Assembly (NCBI GenBank): GCA_036556965.1
Contig: DATBIO010000133.1
Location: 1 to 23,916, forward strand
DNA: 23,916 nt
Source: DATBIO01 sp036556965
GTDB taxonomy: Bacteria; Acidobacteriota; Vicinamibacteria; Fen-336
Direction of reading: 5' to 3'
Below the pieces are notes generated by a model. The model was not told the origin of the DNA and did no database searches. It saw only the letters and a program-made list of their open reading frames with translations. Below are positions 6,432 to 16,100 of the stretch, in pieces. The position numbers were made by a program, and so were the translations under genes. The first letter of the stretch is position 1, and the number at the start of each line of letters is the position of its first letter.

Positions 6432-7142
6432 CTACTTCGCCGCGGGCTTCACCGCGACCCGCGTGGCCAGCGTGTCGCTGTGGGCGCCGACGTGCTCGCG
6501 CAGCTCGACCCCCGCGGAGCGGGCCAGGCCCGCCTTCTTCTCGCGCTCGGCCACGGCCGCGTCCGTCTCCTCGTTGGCCAGCGCCTGCCAGGAGTCGTAG
6601 CGCGCCACCACCATGTAGTCCCAGTTCGCGCCCTCCACGTGCTGGAGGACGACGCCGCTGTCCGGCTTGGCCGCGGAGGCCTGGATCTTGCCGAGCGTCT
6701 GCTCGAGCTGGGCGCGGTGGCCGGGCGCCCCCCGGTAGGTGCCCACGATGTAGACCTGGCCGCCGGGAGCGGCGTCCGCGCCGAGGGCCCTGGCGAACAC
6801 GTCCCACGAGGGGCCGGCCACGAAGGTGTCCTCGTGCCAGGCCCGCAGCTCGCGGGTCGCCGAGGCGGGGTTCGGCCCGATCTCGATGGTGGCCTTGGGG
6901 CCCACGTGCTCGATGGCCACGTAGTCCCAGGTGCTGCCCTGGGCGTGCCGCAGCAGGATCATCTTGCCCGCGTCGGCGGGCGGGCTGGCCATCGCCTTCT
7001 CCAGCTCCGCCGCCTTGCCGGGCGCGGCCTGAACGAAGTGCACGTGGTAGAGGTCGGTGGCCGCGGCGGCCGGGGCCTGGGCCCGGGCCGCAGACGCGGA
7101 GACCAGCAGGACCGCGAGGGCGGACCAGTACGCTCGGCGCAT
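6432..7142 (-). CDS. Secreted protein with duplicated dimeric alpha/beta-barrel (ABM-like) domain
   Basis: The 236-residue product begins with Met-Arg-Arg, a hydrophobic core and Ala-Arg-Ala-Gln, a convincing Sec signal with cleavage near residue 21. The mature protein contains two similar units of about 80 residues. Each has a strand (Leu-Tyr-His-Val-His-Phe / Val-Tyr-Ile-Val-Gly-Thr), then Ala-Pro-Gly and a helix with Leu-Glu, and each ends with a Trp-Asp-Tyr motif (Ser-Thr-Trp-Asp-Tyr-Val / Ala-Asn-Trp-Asp-Tyr-Met). This is the layout of ferredoxin-like dimeric barrels of the ABM/EthD type fused in tandem. Substrate and reaction are unknown. GGAG nine bases before ATG 7142 and a strong promoter upstream support the start. 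It appears to be a single-gene transcript. Confidence 0.85.
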   Translation of the reverse strand: MRRAYWSALAVLLVSASAARAQAPAAAATDLYHVHFVQAAPGKAAELEKAMASPPADAGKMILLRHAQGSTWDYVAIEHVGPKATIEIGPNPASATRELRAWHEDTFVAGPSWDVFARALGADAAPGGQVYIVGTYRGAPGHRAQLEQTLGKIQASAAKPDSGVVLQHVEGANWDYMVVARYDSWQALANEETDAAVAEREKKAGLARSAGVELREHVGAHSDTLATRVAVKPAAK

Positions 7143-7204
7143 AGTGTCGTTCTCCTGTGGAGAAATCGCTGACGGCGCGGGAGGGATGGGTGACGGGGTG
7201 CCGG

Positions 7205-7234
7205 ATTCTATGGGTCCGCGCGAGGGAGTGTCAA
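7205..7234 (-). promoter_or_regulatory. Strong sigma-70-type promoter of the secreted barrel protein
   Basis: A perfect TTGACA (7234-7229, minus strand) is separated by 18 bases from TAGAAT (7210-7205), which matches five of six -10 consensus bases. Transcription should start near 7198, giving a leader of about 55 bases. This is one of the best consensus matches in the window. Confidence 0.65.
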
Positions 7235-7262
7235 CGCGGCGGCGCGGCGGGGGCCGGAGACG

Positions 7263-7291
7263 AAAACGCCCGGAGCCTCGCGGCCCCGGGC
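7263..7291 (-). terminator. Intrinsic terminator of the cold-shock gene
   Basis: On the minus strand a 10-bp stem (GCCCGG, a G-T pair, then GCC/GGC, closing with CCGGGC) is capped by a GCGA tetraloop and followed by GTTTTC. It lies 23 bases after the cold-shock stop codon and just upstream of the next gene's promoter. The stem, GNRA loop and short T-run are the classic layout. Confidence 0.75.
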
Positions 7292-7313
7292 GGGTGGTGT
7301 GTCTACGAGCGGG

Positions 7314-7514
7314 TCAGATGCGCGTGACGTTCGCGGCGCGCGGACCCTTGGGGCTGTCGACGATCTCGAACCGGACCTTGTCGCCGTCGTTCAGGGTGCG
7401 AAAACCCTCGGCGCGGATCTCGGAGTGGTGGACGAAGACGTCCGGGCCACCCTCGCGGGACAGAAAGCCGAATCCCTTGGACTCGTTGAACCACTTCACG
7501 GTGCCTTCGATCAT
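7314..7514 (-). CDS. Cold-shock protein, CspA family
   Basis: Csp proteins bind single-stranded RNA and DNA and melt secondary structure. The 66-residue product is a full-length cold-shock domain: Gly-Thr-Val-Lys-Trp-Phe-Asn10, RNP1 Lys13-Gly-Phe-Gly-Phe-Leu18, RNP2 Val26-Phe-Val-His-His30, and the C-terminal Pro-Lys-Gly-Pro-Arg-Ala-Ala-Asn-Val. AAGGAGG lies 11 bases before ATG 7514. The gene stands alone between a terminator and a long leader that carries a terminator-like hairpin. That suggests post-transcriptional or anti-termination control as known for other csp genes. Cold induction itself cannot be read from the sequence. Confidence 0.97.
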   Translation of the reverse strand: MIEGTVKWFNESKGFGFLSREGGPDVFVHHSEIRAEGFRTLNDGDKVRFEIVDSPKGPRAANVTRI

Positions 7515-7581
7515 GAGCGTACAGGCCTCCTTGCGGCCTTTGCTTCGAGGCGTGCGTCAGCTGTGCGCCCACAAAACGAAA

Positions 7582-7601
7582 GGCAGCCGACATTGGCTGC
7601 C
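7582..7601 (-). terminator. Terminator-like hairpin in the cold-shock leader (attenuator or terminator of the upstream gene)
   Basis: On the minus strand GGCAGCC-AATGTC-GGCTGCC forms a perfect 7-bp stem with a 6-base loop, followed at once by TTTCGTTTTG. It lies about 80 bases after the YiiX-like stop and 67 bases before the cold-shock start, downstream of the -10-like TATACT at 7648-7643. It may simply end the YiiX-like transcript, or it may interrupt the cold-shock leader. Confidence 0.6.
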
Positions 7602-7642
7602 CTCATCCACAAACGCCAGACAACGGCCCGAATGCGTCCCCC

Positions 7643-7648
7643 AGTATA
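7643..7648 (-). promoter_or_regulatory. Candidate -10 element of the cold-shock gene
   Basis: TATACT (7648-7643, minus strand) matches five of six -10 bases. The -35 is poor (TGGCCG at 17 bases). It would start a leader of about 120 bases, typical of csp mRNAs. I found no better promoter between this point and the start codon. Confidence 0.4.
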
Positions 7649-7681
7649 CGACAGCCGGGGCCATCCGGCCAGCCCCGGGTC

Positions 7682-8461
7682 TCAGGCCTTCGGCCGGCCC
7701 CGTCCCGGCGGGGCCGGCGCCTCCTCCCATTGCAGCGACCCGTAGTCGATGGGGCCCTCCTCCACGGAGTTGAACTTCACGATGCAGAAGTAGGGCGAGA
7801 GGTCGAAATCGCGCGGCAGGGCCAGGCGGGGGTGGGTGCTGCGCACGCGGGGGCCCGAGGGGAAGATCCCCTCCTCCCTCTCCTCGCGCGTGCTCGGGGG
7901 GAGCACGGGCAGGATCGGGTAGTGCACGGCCAGGAAGGCCTGGGCGATGAGGCCCGAGCAGATCACGGCGCGGGAGTCGCTGTGGCCCGAGAAGAACGCC
8001 TTGCGGCGCCAGCGCGCGGGCAGGAGGTGGAAGGGCGTCAGGTAGCGGCCGAGGTCGAGGAGCTGGCGCTGGTCGTAGCGGTCGCCCAGGCGCTCCAGCA
8101 CGTGCTCCATCACCCGGCCCAGGTCCCCCTCCGTGATGCAGTAGGGGCGGCAGACGCGGACGTTGTGCTCGGCGTACTTGCCCAGGGGGACGGCATCCAC
8201 GCCGTGGGCGAGGTCGGCCTCCACCACCAGGTGGCGCGCGTCCTCGCCGAAGAGCCCCTCGTAGTGCGCGCGGCGGCCGGGGTCGCCGCGCAGCAGGCGG
8301 TCGCCCACGTAGATCCCGGAGTGCGACCACGAGCTCTGGGTCACGTACTTGATGACCTGGGAGAGCCGCGTGTTGCCCTCCACCAGCAGCACGTCGCCCT
8401 CGCGGACGTGCTTCTTCAGGTTGGCCACGTCGTTGGGGATGCGGCGCTGGTAGCCCTTCAC
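7682..8461 (-). CDS. YiiX/YaeF-like permuted NlpC/P60 (papain-like) family protein
   Basis: In the permuted NlpC/P60 family the catalytic His precedes the Cys. Here Trp-Ser-His-Ser-Gly-Ile-Tyr-Val-Gly lies near residues 45-53 and Val-Ile-Cys-Ser-Gly-Leu-Ile-Ala-Gln-Ala-Phe near 169-179, so both active-site elements are intact. Gly-Asp-Val-Leu-Leu-Val-Glu-Gly-Asn near the N-terminus is also characteristic. Such proteins are thought to be amidases or acyltransferases acting on lipids or cell-wall material; the substrate here is unknown. No signal peptide is seen. The only canonical start is GTG 8461, which lacks a Shine-Dalgarno. The frame is open back to a TAA near 8538, and a CTG at 8515 with GGAG seven bases upstream would add 18 plausible residues. 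Confidence 0.87.
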   Translation of the reverse strand: MKGYQRRIPNDVANLKKHVREGDVLLVEGNTRLSQVIKYVTQSSWSHSGIYVGDRLLRGDPGRRAHYEGLFGEDARHLVVEADLAHGVDAVPLGKYAEHNVRVCRPYCITEGDLGRVMEHVLERLGDRYDQRQLLDLGRYLTPFHLLPARWRRKAFFSGHSDSRAVICSGLIAQAFLAVHYPILPVLPPSTREEREEGIFPSGPRVRSTHPRLALPRDFDLSPYFCIVKFNSVEEGPIDYGSLQWEEAPAPPGRGRPKA

Positions 8462-8587
8462 CGGGCGGGTGAGGAAACGGACCAGCGCGTTGGAAAGGGC
8501 CAGGTTGAGCGCCAGCGGCTTGCTCCGCGCGGAACCTTAGCACCGCCGGAGGCGGGCCGCCGGGTATAGCATCCGCGCGAGGGCCGA

Positions 8588-10072
8588 GTGTCCGCCTCCT
8601 GGCAGGTCTGGTACGACGACCAGTGCGAGGTCTGCCAGGCCGGGGTGGCCTGGCTGCGCGCGCTCGACCGCGGCCGGGGCCGCGTGGCGGCCCTGCCCCT
8701 GTCGGACGCGCTGGCCGCCGGCGGCGGCCCCCCCGGGGTGGCCGCCGAGGACCTGCTGCGCCACCTCCACGCGCGCGCACCCGACGGCCGCCTGCTCGTG
8801 GGCGCGCCCGCGGTGGCCGCGCTCGCCCGCGCCTTCCCTGCCACCTGGCTGCCCGGCTGGCTGGCGGGCCTGCCCGGCGTGTCCGCCGTGGCCCGGCGCG
8901 CCTACGGCTGGCTGGCCGCGAACCGCTACAGCCTGAGCCGCTGCCGCGGCGGCGTCTGCCGCAGCGCGCGCCAGGACATCGTGCGGCGCACGGCCGGGCG
9001 GCGCGCCTTCGCCGTCTGCCGGGTGGCGGGCTGGGCCCTGGTGGCGCCGCTGGGAGCGGTGCTCTTCGCCCGGCGGCTGGGCCGCCAGCTCGGGGCGTGG
9101 GGGCGCACGCGGGGGCGCACGGCCACCCTGCTCGACGGGCGCCTGTCCATCCACTTCCTGGGCGGCGGCCTCAGCGGCATGGTGTCGCTGCTCTTCGGCG
9201 AGCTGTTCACCATGGTCCGCTACGGCTCCCTGCTCGTGGACCCCGGGGGGACGCGGCTACGCCGCTCCGCCGCGCGCCACCTCCGCGGGCAGCCGCACGC
9301 CATCGCGTGCATCGTCCCCACCCACGCCCACGAGGAGCACGTGGGCAACCTCGAGCTGGCCGCGCGCCTCACCGGCGCCCCCGTGCGCGCCCACCGCCGC
9401 GCGCTCCCCCTCCTCGCCGCGCCCGGCCCCGTGGGGTTCATGCGCGCCCTGGTCATCGGCCAGCCCCGGGCCGTGCGCCTGCCCGTATCGGCCCTGCCGG
9501 AGACTCTCGACCTGGACGGGGAGACGGTGCGGGTGCTCGAGACGCCCGGGCACTGCCCCGAGCACGTCAGCTTCTACGTGCCCGCGGCGCGCCTCCTCAT
9601 CGCCGGCGACGCCTTCATGGGCACGCACTTCTCCAGCCCCAACGACGACGTGGACCACCGCGCCTGGATCTCCGCCCTGGAGGCCATGCTCGAGCTGGAC
9701 CTGGAGGTGATGGTGGAGGCCCACGGCCACGTGCACACGCTGCGCGAGGACGTCCTGCGCGCCCTCGCCGGGCAGGGGCTCGCCTGCATCGCCTCCCGCG
9801 CCCATCCCCGGGACATGCTGCGGCGGAAGCTCGACTTCCTGCGCTGGGTGGGAGAGCAGGTGGCCCGAGGGCGCGAGGAGGGCCTGGCCACCGCGGGCAT
9901 CCAGGCCACCGTCTTCCCCTGGACGCAGCGCTGGTCGTACGAGACGGCGGTGCAGGACCTGGTGGCGGCCGCGGTCAGCGGGCGCGCCTTCGGGCGGCAC
10001 AAGGTGGTGCGCAGCTTCCGGCCCGCCGCCCCGCACGAGCACCTGCCCGCCGTCTACGAGATGCGCTGGTAG
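8588..10072 (+). CDS. DCC-family thiol-disulfide domain fused to a metallo-beta-lactamase domain
   Basis: This 494-residue protein begins at GTG 8588 after a GAGG. Residues 1-130 form a DCC (DUF393) thioredoxin-like domain, with Tyr-Asp10-Asp-Gln-Cys13-Glu-Val-Cys16 at the N-terminus. A hydrophobic stretch at about 146-163 may be a membrane anchor or hairpin. From about 185 a metallo-beta-lactamase fold follows: Thr-His246-Ala-His248-Glu-Glu250-His251, Pro-Gly-His322, Gly-Asp341, and Glu-Ala-His379-Gly-His381. Glu250 replaces the usual Asp of HxHxDH. The last 110 residues resemble the helical C-terminus of some MBL hydrolases. A redox domain plus a glyoxalase-II/lactonase-type hydrolase could handle thiol esters, but this is inference. 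It lies 68 bases before the glucan synthase and may be co-transcribed. Confidence 0.87.
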   Translation: MSASWQVWYDDQCEVCQAGVAWLRALDRGRGRVAALPLSDALAAGGGPPGVAAEDLLRHLHARAPDGRLLVGAPAVAALARAFPATWLPGWLAGLPGVSAVARRAYGWLAANRYSLSRCRGGVCRSARQDIVRRTAGRRAFAVCRVAGWALVAPLGAVLFARRLGRQLGAWGRTRGRTATLLDGRLSIHFLGGGLSGMVSLLFGELFTMVRYGSLLVDPGGTRLRRSAARHLRGQPHAIACIVPTHAHEEHVGNLELAARLTGAPVRAHRRALPLLAAPGPVGFMRALVIGQPRAVRLPVSALPETLDLDGETVRVLETPGHCPEHVSFYVPAARLLIAGDAFMGTHFSSPNDDVDHRAWISALEAMLELDLEVMVEAHGHVHTLREDVLRALAGQGLACIASRAHPRDMLRRKLDFLRWVGEQVARGREEGLATAGIQATVFPWTQRWSYETAVQDLVAAAVSGRAFGRHKVVRSFRPAAPHEHLPAVYEMRW

Positions 10073-10140
10073 CCCCGGCGCCGGCTTCCGGTGGCGGGCC
10101 CCCGCACAGCGCCCCCACGATCGCGCAGAATGGACCCGAA

Positions 10141-13100
10141 TTGCCACGGACCCTCCGCTCGCTCTGGCGCCGGCTCGACGGCGGCCTCGTCCACGCCGAG
10201 AAGCCGTTCCGCGACGAGCTGCTGAGCATCGAGCGGCTGGAGGAGCGGGCCAAGGCCCTCGCCGCCCGCTTCACCATCGACCCCGACCCGCGGCGGCGCG
10301 GCCGCCGCGGATTCCCGCGCCTGGACGACAACGCGCGCGCCCTGCGCGAGGCCTACCGGATCATGGCCGACGACGTCCACCGCGGGGCCTTCGTGACCCC
10401 GGCCACGGAATGGATCCTCGACAACTTCCACCTGGTGGCCTCCGAGATCCGCGACATCCGGCACAACCTGCCCCGCGGCTACTACCGCGACCTGCCCAAG
10501 CTCGCCCCCCGCGAGCAGGCGGGCACCGCGCGCGCCTACGCCATGGCCGTGGAGATCGTGCGCCACACGGACAGCCGCCTCGACCGCGCCAAGCTCGTGC
10601 GCTTCATGAACGCCTACCAGACGGTGGCCCCCCTGACCATCGGCGAGCTGTGGGCGTGGCCCATCATGCTGAAGCTCGCCCTCGTCGAGAACCTGCGCCG
10701 CCTGGCCGACAAGACGCTGGAGAGCCGGGCCGCGCGCCGGCTGGCCGACGCCTACGTGGCCCTCATCGACAGCGCGGGCAAGGGCGCCCTGCGCCCGCTC
10801 CCCCCCGTGCTGCACACGGCCTTCGTGGTGCAGATCCTCCAGCGCGTGCGCGAGTACGGCCCGCGCCTGGCCCGCGTGCGGTCGGAGGTGGACGAGCACC
10901 TGGCGCGGCAGAACATGACCGCCGAGGACGCCATCCGCACCGAGCACCAGGGCCAGGCGGCGGCCCAGGTGTCGGTGGCCAACGTGATCACCAGCCTCCG
11001 CCTGTGCGCAACCCTGGACTGGAGCCAGTACTTCGAGGCGGTGAGCCTGGTGGAGCGCGTGCTCCAGCAGGACCCCCCGGGGGTCTACGCGCGGATGGAC
11101 TTCCTCACCCGCGACCGCTACCGCCAGGCGGTGGAGGAGCTGTCCGAGCGCACGGGGGAGGCGCAGCTCCGCGTCGCCCTGCGCGCGGTGGAGAGCGCGC
11201 GCCAGGCCACGGAGGGCGGCCTGCCGGCCGAGCCCGCGGCCCACGTCGGCTACCACCTCATCGGGAAGGGCCGCCGCGACCTGGAGACGGACGTGGCCTA
11301 CCGGCCGCGCGCCGCCAAGGCGGTGCGGCGCCTCGTCTTCGCGCACGCCACCTCCACCTACCTCGGCGCCCTGGCCCTGGTCACGGCCCTCGTGCTCGCG
11401 GTGGGCGCCGCCTACGCCCGGGACCACGGCGCGTCGGCGCAGGCGGTGCTGGGGGTGGCTCTCCTGCTCCTCCTGCCCGCCAGCGAGCTGGCGGTGGCCT
11501 TCGTGCAGCGCCTGGCCGCGCGCCTGGCCCCTCCCCGCCGCCTGCCCCGCCTCGACCTCTCCGCGGGCGTGCCCGAGGACGCGCGGACGATGGTGATCGT
11601 GCCCACCCTCCTCTCCAGCGTGGCGGAGGTGAACGAGCTGGTCGAGCACCTGGAGGTGCTGGCCCTCGGCAACCTCGACCCCCGGATCCACTTCGCCCTC
11701 CTGGGCGACTTCACGGACGCGCCCGCGCCGGACATGCCCGGGGACGAGGCCATCCTCGCCGCCGCGCAGTCGGGCATCGAGGCCCTCAACGCGCGTCTGG
11801 GCGGCGAGGCGCGGGACCGCTTCTTCCTCTTCCACCGGCGCCGGCACTGGAACTCCGCCGAGGGCGTGTGGATGGGCTGGGAGCGCAAGCGCGGCAAGAT
11901 CGAGGAGTTCAACCACCTGCTGCGGGGGGCCGCGGATACCAGCTTCACCGTGCAGGTGGGCGAGCTGGACGTGCTGCCCGACGTCCGCTACTGCCTCACC
12001 CTCGACTCCGACACCCGCCTGCCGCGCGACGCGGCCCGGACCCTGATCGGCATCACCGCCCATCCCCTGAACCGGCCCCGCTACGACGCGCGGGAGGGCC
12101 GCGTGACTTCCGGGTACGGCATCCTCCAGCCGCGGGTGAGCGTCACCATGGCCAGCGCGGCGGGCTCCCTCTTCGCGCGCATCTACGCCGGGCACACGGG
12201 GGTGGACCCCTACACCACCGCCGTCTCCGACACCTACCAGGACCTCTTCGCGGAGGGGATCTTCACGGGCAAGGGCCTCTACGACGTGGACGCCTTCACC
12301 GCCGCCCTCGACGGGCGCGTGCCCGAGAACGCGCTCCTGTCGCACGACCTGTTCGAGGGGATCTACGCGCGCACGGCCCTGGTCACCGACGTGGAGGTGG
12401 TGGACGACTACCCCTCCAGCGTGCTGGCCCACGCGCGCCGCCAGCACCGCTGGGTGCGCGGCGACTGGCAGATCCTGATGTGGCTGTTCCCCTGGGTCCC
12501 CACGCGCGGGCGGGGCCTGGTGCGCAACCGCCTTCCCCTCATCGCGCGCTGGAAGATCTTCGACAACCTCCGGCGCAGCCTGGTCCCCCCCGCCACCGTG
12601 CTCCTCCTCCTCGCCGCCTGGACGGTGCTGCCCGGCGCGCCCGCCGTCTGGTACGGCGCCGTCCTCCTCGCCGTGGCCTTCCCCGTCTATCCCCTGCTCC
12701 TGCGCACGCTGCTCGGCCCGCGCGCCCAGCAGCCCCCGGGCGTGTTCCTGCGCGGCATGTGGGAGGACCTGAGGACGGCCCTCGCGCGCGCCGTGGTGCA
12801 GCTCACCTTCATGGCCCACCAGGCCTACGAGATGGTCCACGCCATCGTCCTCACCCTGGTGCGCCTGGCCGTGACGCAGCGGCGGCTGCTGGAATGGGAG
12901 ACGGCGGCGACGGCCTCCGCGCGCGCCGCCGGCCTGGAGGCGGAGGCGCGCCTCTTCCTGAGGAAGATGAGCGCCAGCCCCACCGTCGCCCTGCTGGCGC
13001 TGGCGCTGGTGGGCTCGCTGCGCCCGGCCGCGCTGCCCGGCGCGCTGCCCGTGCTCGCCCTCTGGGCCACGGCTCCCCTCCTCGCCCACCGCCTCAGCCG

Positions 13101-16100
13101 GCGCGTGCCGCCCCGCCGCGTCGAGCTGGAGCCCGAGGACCGGCGGTTGCTGCGCCTCGTGGCGCGCAAGTCGTGGCGGTACTTCGCGACCTTCGCGGGG
13201 GCGGAGGACAACGCCCTGCCCCCGGACAACTTCCAGGAGGTGCCGGACGCGCGGCTGGCCCACCGCACCTCGCCCACCAACATCGGGATGGGGCTCCTGG
13301 CCAACCTCGCCGCCCACGACCTCGGCTACATCGGGGGCGGCGAGCTGCTCGACCGGACGGAGGCCGCTCTGGCCACCGTCGAGCGCCTGGAGCGGCACAG
13401 CGGCCACCTGCTGAACTGGTACGACTCGGTCACCCTGGAGCCCCTGCTGCCCCGCTACGTCTCGACGGTGGACAGCGGCAACCTGGCCGGCGCCCTCCTG
13501 GCCCTGGCGGAGGGCCTGCGCCGGCTGCCCGGCCAGACGCCGTCGCCCGACGCCCTCTGCGAGGGCCTCGCGGACGCGGCCGCCCTCGCCGCCCTGGCCC
13601 TGGCCTCCCCCGCCGGGGCGGGCCGCGCGCGCGGGCGCGATCCCGGGGCCGCCCCGCAGGAGCAGGCGCGTCGCCTCGAGCACGTGCTGCGCGGACCCGC
13701 GGAGGCGGAGGAGAAGGTGGGGCGCGTGCGCGAGGTGCTGCCCGCGCTGCTGGCCGCCGTCGAGGGCCGGGAGGGCGCCGGCGAGGCGCTCTACTGGCTG
13801 AGCCGGCTGCGCGACGGCGTGGCCGCGGGCGCCGGGGCGCCCGCCGACGCCGCGCGCGCCTCCGCCCTGGCGGAGCGGGCGGCGCGCCTCGTGGACGGCA
13901 TGGACTTCCGGTTCCTCTACGACGCCCAGCGCCGGATCTTCTCCATCGGATACCGCCTGGCCGACGCCGAGGGCCCCGGGCGCCTGGACGCGTCCTACTA
14001 CGACCTCCTGGCCTCGGAGTCGCGGCTGGCCAGCTTCGTGGCCATCGCCAAGGGCGACGTGCCCCAGACCCACTGGTTCCACCTGGGACGCCTCGTCACT
14101 TCGGTGGAGGGGTCGCCCACCCTGCTGTCGTGGAGCGCGACCCTCTTCGAGTACCTGATGCCGCTGCTGGTCATGCGCAGCCATCCCGACACCCTGCTCG
14201 ACGTGACCTGCCGCATGGCCGTGCGCCGCCAGATCAAGTACGGCGCGGAGCGCGGCGTGCCGTGGGGCGTCTCCGAGTCGGCCTACAACGCGGTGGACCG
14301 CCACGACACCTACCAGTACAAGGCCTTCGGCGTGCCGGGGCTGGGGCTGAAGCGGGGCCTGGGCGACGACCTCGTGGTGGCGCCGTACGCCACCGCCCTC
14401 GCCGCCATGGTCGACCCCGGGGAAGCGGCGCGCAACTTCCGCCGCCTGGCCGCGGAGGGCCTCGACGGCCCCTACGGCTTCTACGAGTCCATCGACTACA
14501 CCCGCGCCAAGGAGCCCGCCGACGACGAGGGGGCCGCGCCGCGGCTCGCGCGCGGCACGGTGGTGCGCGCCTACCTCGCCCACCACCAGGGCATGACCCT
14601 GGCCGCGCTGGCCAACGCCCTGCTCGGCCACCGCATGGTGGAGCGCTTCCACGCCGACCCCCGGGTGCGCGCCACGGAGCTCCTGCTGCAGGAGAGGGTG
14701 CCGCGGCAGGCGCCCATCACCCAGCCGCGGCCGGTGGAGGAGACGCGGGCGGCGCCGCCCTCGCCGGCGCTGGCGGTGCGGCGCTTCCGCTCGCCCCACA
14801 CCGCCTTCCCCCACGCCCAGTTCCTCTCGAACGGGAACTACACGGCGGTGGTCACCAACGCCGGGGGCGGGGCCAGCTTCTGCCGCGGCCGCGCCGTGAC
14901 CCGCCACCGCGAGGACGCCACCCGCGACGCGGGCAGCCAGTTCGTCTACCTGCGCGACGTGCGCAGCGGCGCGGTGTGGTCGGCGGCCCATCACCCCGTG
15001 GGGAGGGAGGCGGAGGAGTACGTGGCCACCTTCCTGCCGGAGAAGGCCAGCTTCCACCGCGTGGACGACGGCATCGGCACGCGGCTGGACGTCGCCGTGT
15101 CCACGGAGGACGACGTGGAGGTGCGGCGCCTGGTCCTGACCAACCACGGGGACCGCCCGCGCGACATCGAGGTCACCAGCTACGCGGAGATCGTCCTCGC
15201 CCCTCCCGGCGACGACCTCGCCCACCCCGCGTTCGCGAAGCTGTTCGTGGAGACGGAGTACCTGCCCGAGATCGCGGCACTGGTGTGCCGGCGGCGCCCG
15301 CGCGCCTCCGACGAGCCGCGGGCCTGGGCCGTGCACGTCCTCAGCCTGGAGGGGCGGCCGCAGGGTCCGGTGGAGTGGGAGACCGACCGCGCGCGCTTCC
15401 TGGGGCGCGGCCGCGGGCCCGCGGACCCCCAGGCCCTGGACGGGCGCTCCCTCTCCGGCACCACCGGCGCCGTGCTCGACCCCATCGTGAGCCTGCGCCA
15501 GCGCGTGCGCCTGGCCCCGGGCGGCTTCGTGCGCCTCTCCTTCTCCACGGGCATGGCGGGCAGCCGCGAGACGGCCCTGGCCCTGGCCCAGAAGTACCAC
15601 GACCCCAGCGCGGTGGCCCGCACCTTCGCCCTCGCCTTCATGCACGCGCAGAGCGGGCTGCGCCACCTCGGCATCTCGAGCGAGGAGGCGCTGCTCTTCG
15701 AGAGGCTGGCCTCGCGCGTGCTCTACGTCGACCCCTCCCTGCGCGCGGCGCCCGAGGTGGTGGCGGGCAACGTCCTCGGCCAGGAGGGCCTGTGGCCGCA
15801 CGCGATCTCCGGCGACCTGCCCATCCTCCTCGTGCGCGTGGTGCAGGAGGACGACCTGCCCCTGGTGCGCCAGGTGCTCCAGGCGCAGGAGTACTGGCGG
15901 CTGAAGGGCCTCAGCGCCGACCTCGTGATCCTGAACGAGCACCCGGCCAGCTATCTCGACCAGATGCACGCCGCGCTGGAGGCCCTGCTGGACGACGGGC
16001 CGTGGCGCTCCTGGAAGCACCGCCCGGGAGGCGCCTACCTGCTGCGAAGCGAGCGCATGCCGGAGGCGGAGCGCACCCTGCTCGCCAGCGTCGCGCGCGC

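Noticed and set aside
8623..10140. Upstream extension of the glucan synthase frame back to 8623
   Set aside because: It overlaps the DCC-MBL fusion gene in another frame, is Arg/Pro/Ala-rich and has no domain. The family-like sequence begins only after TTG 10141.
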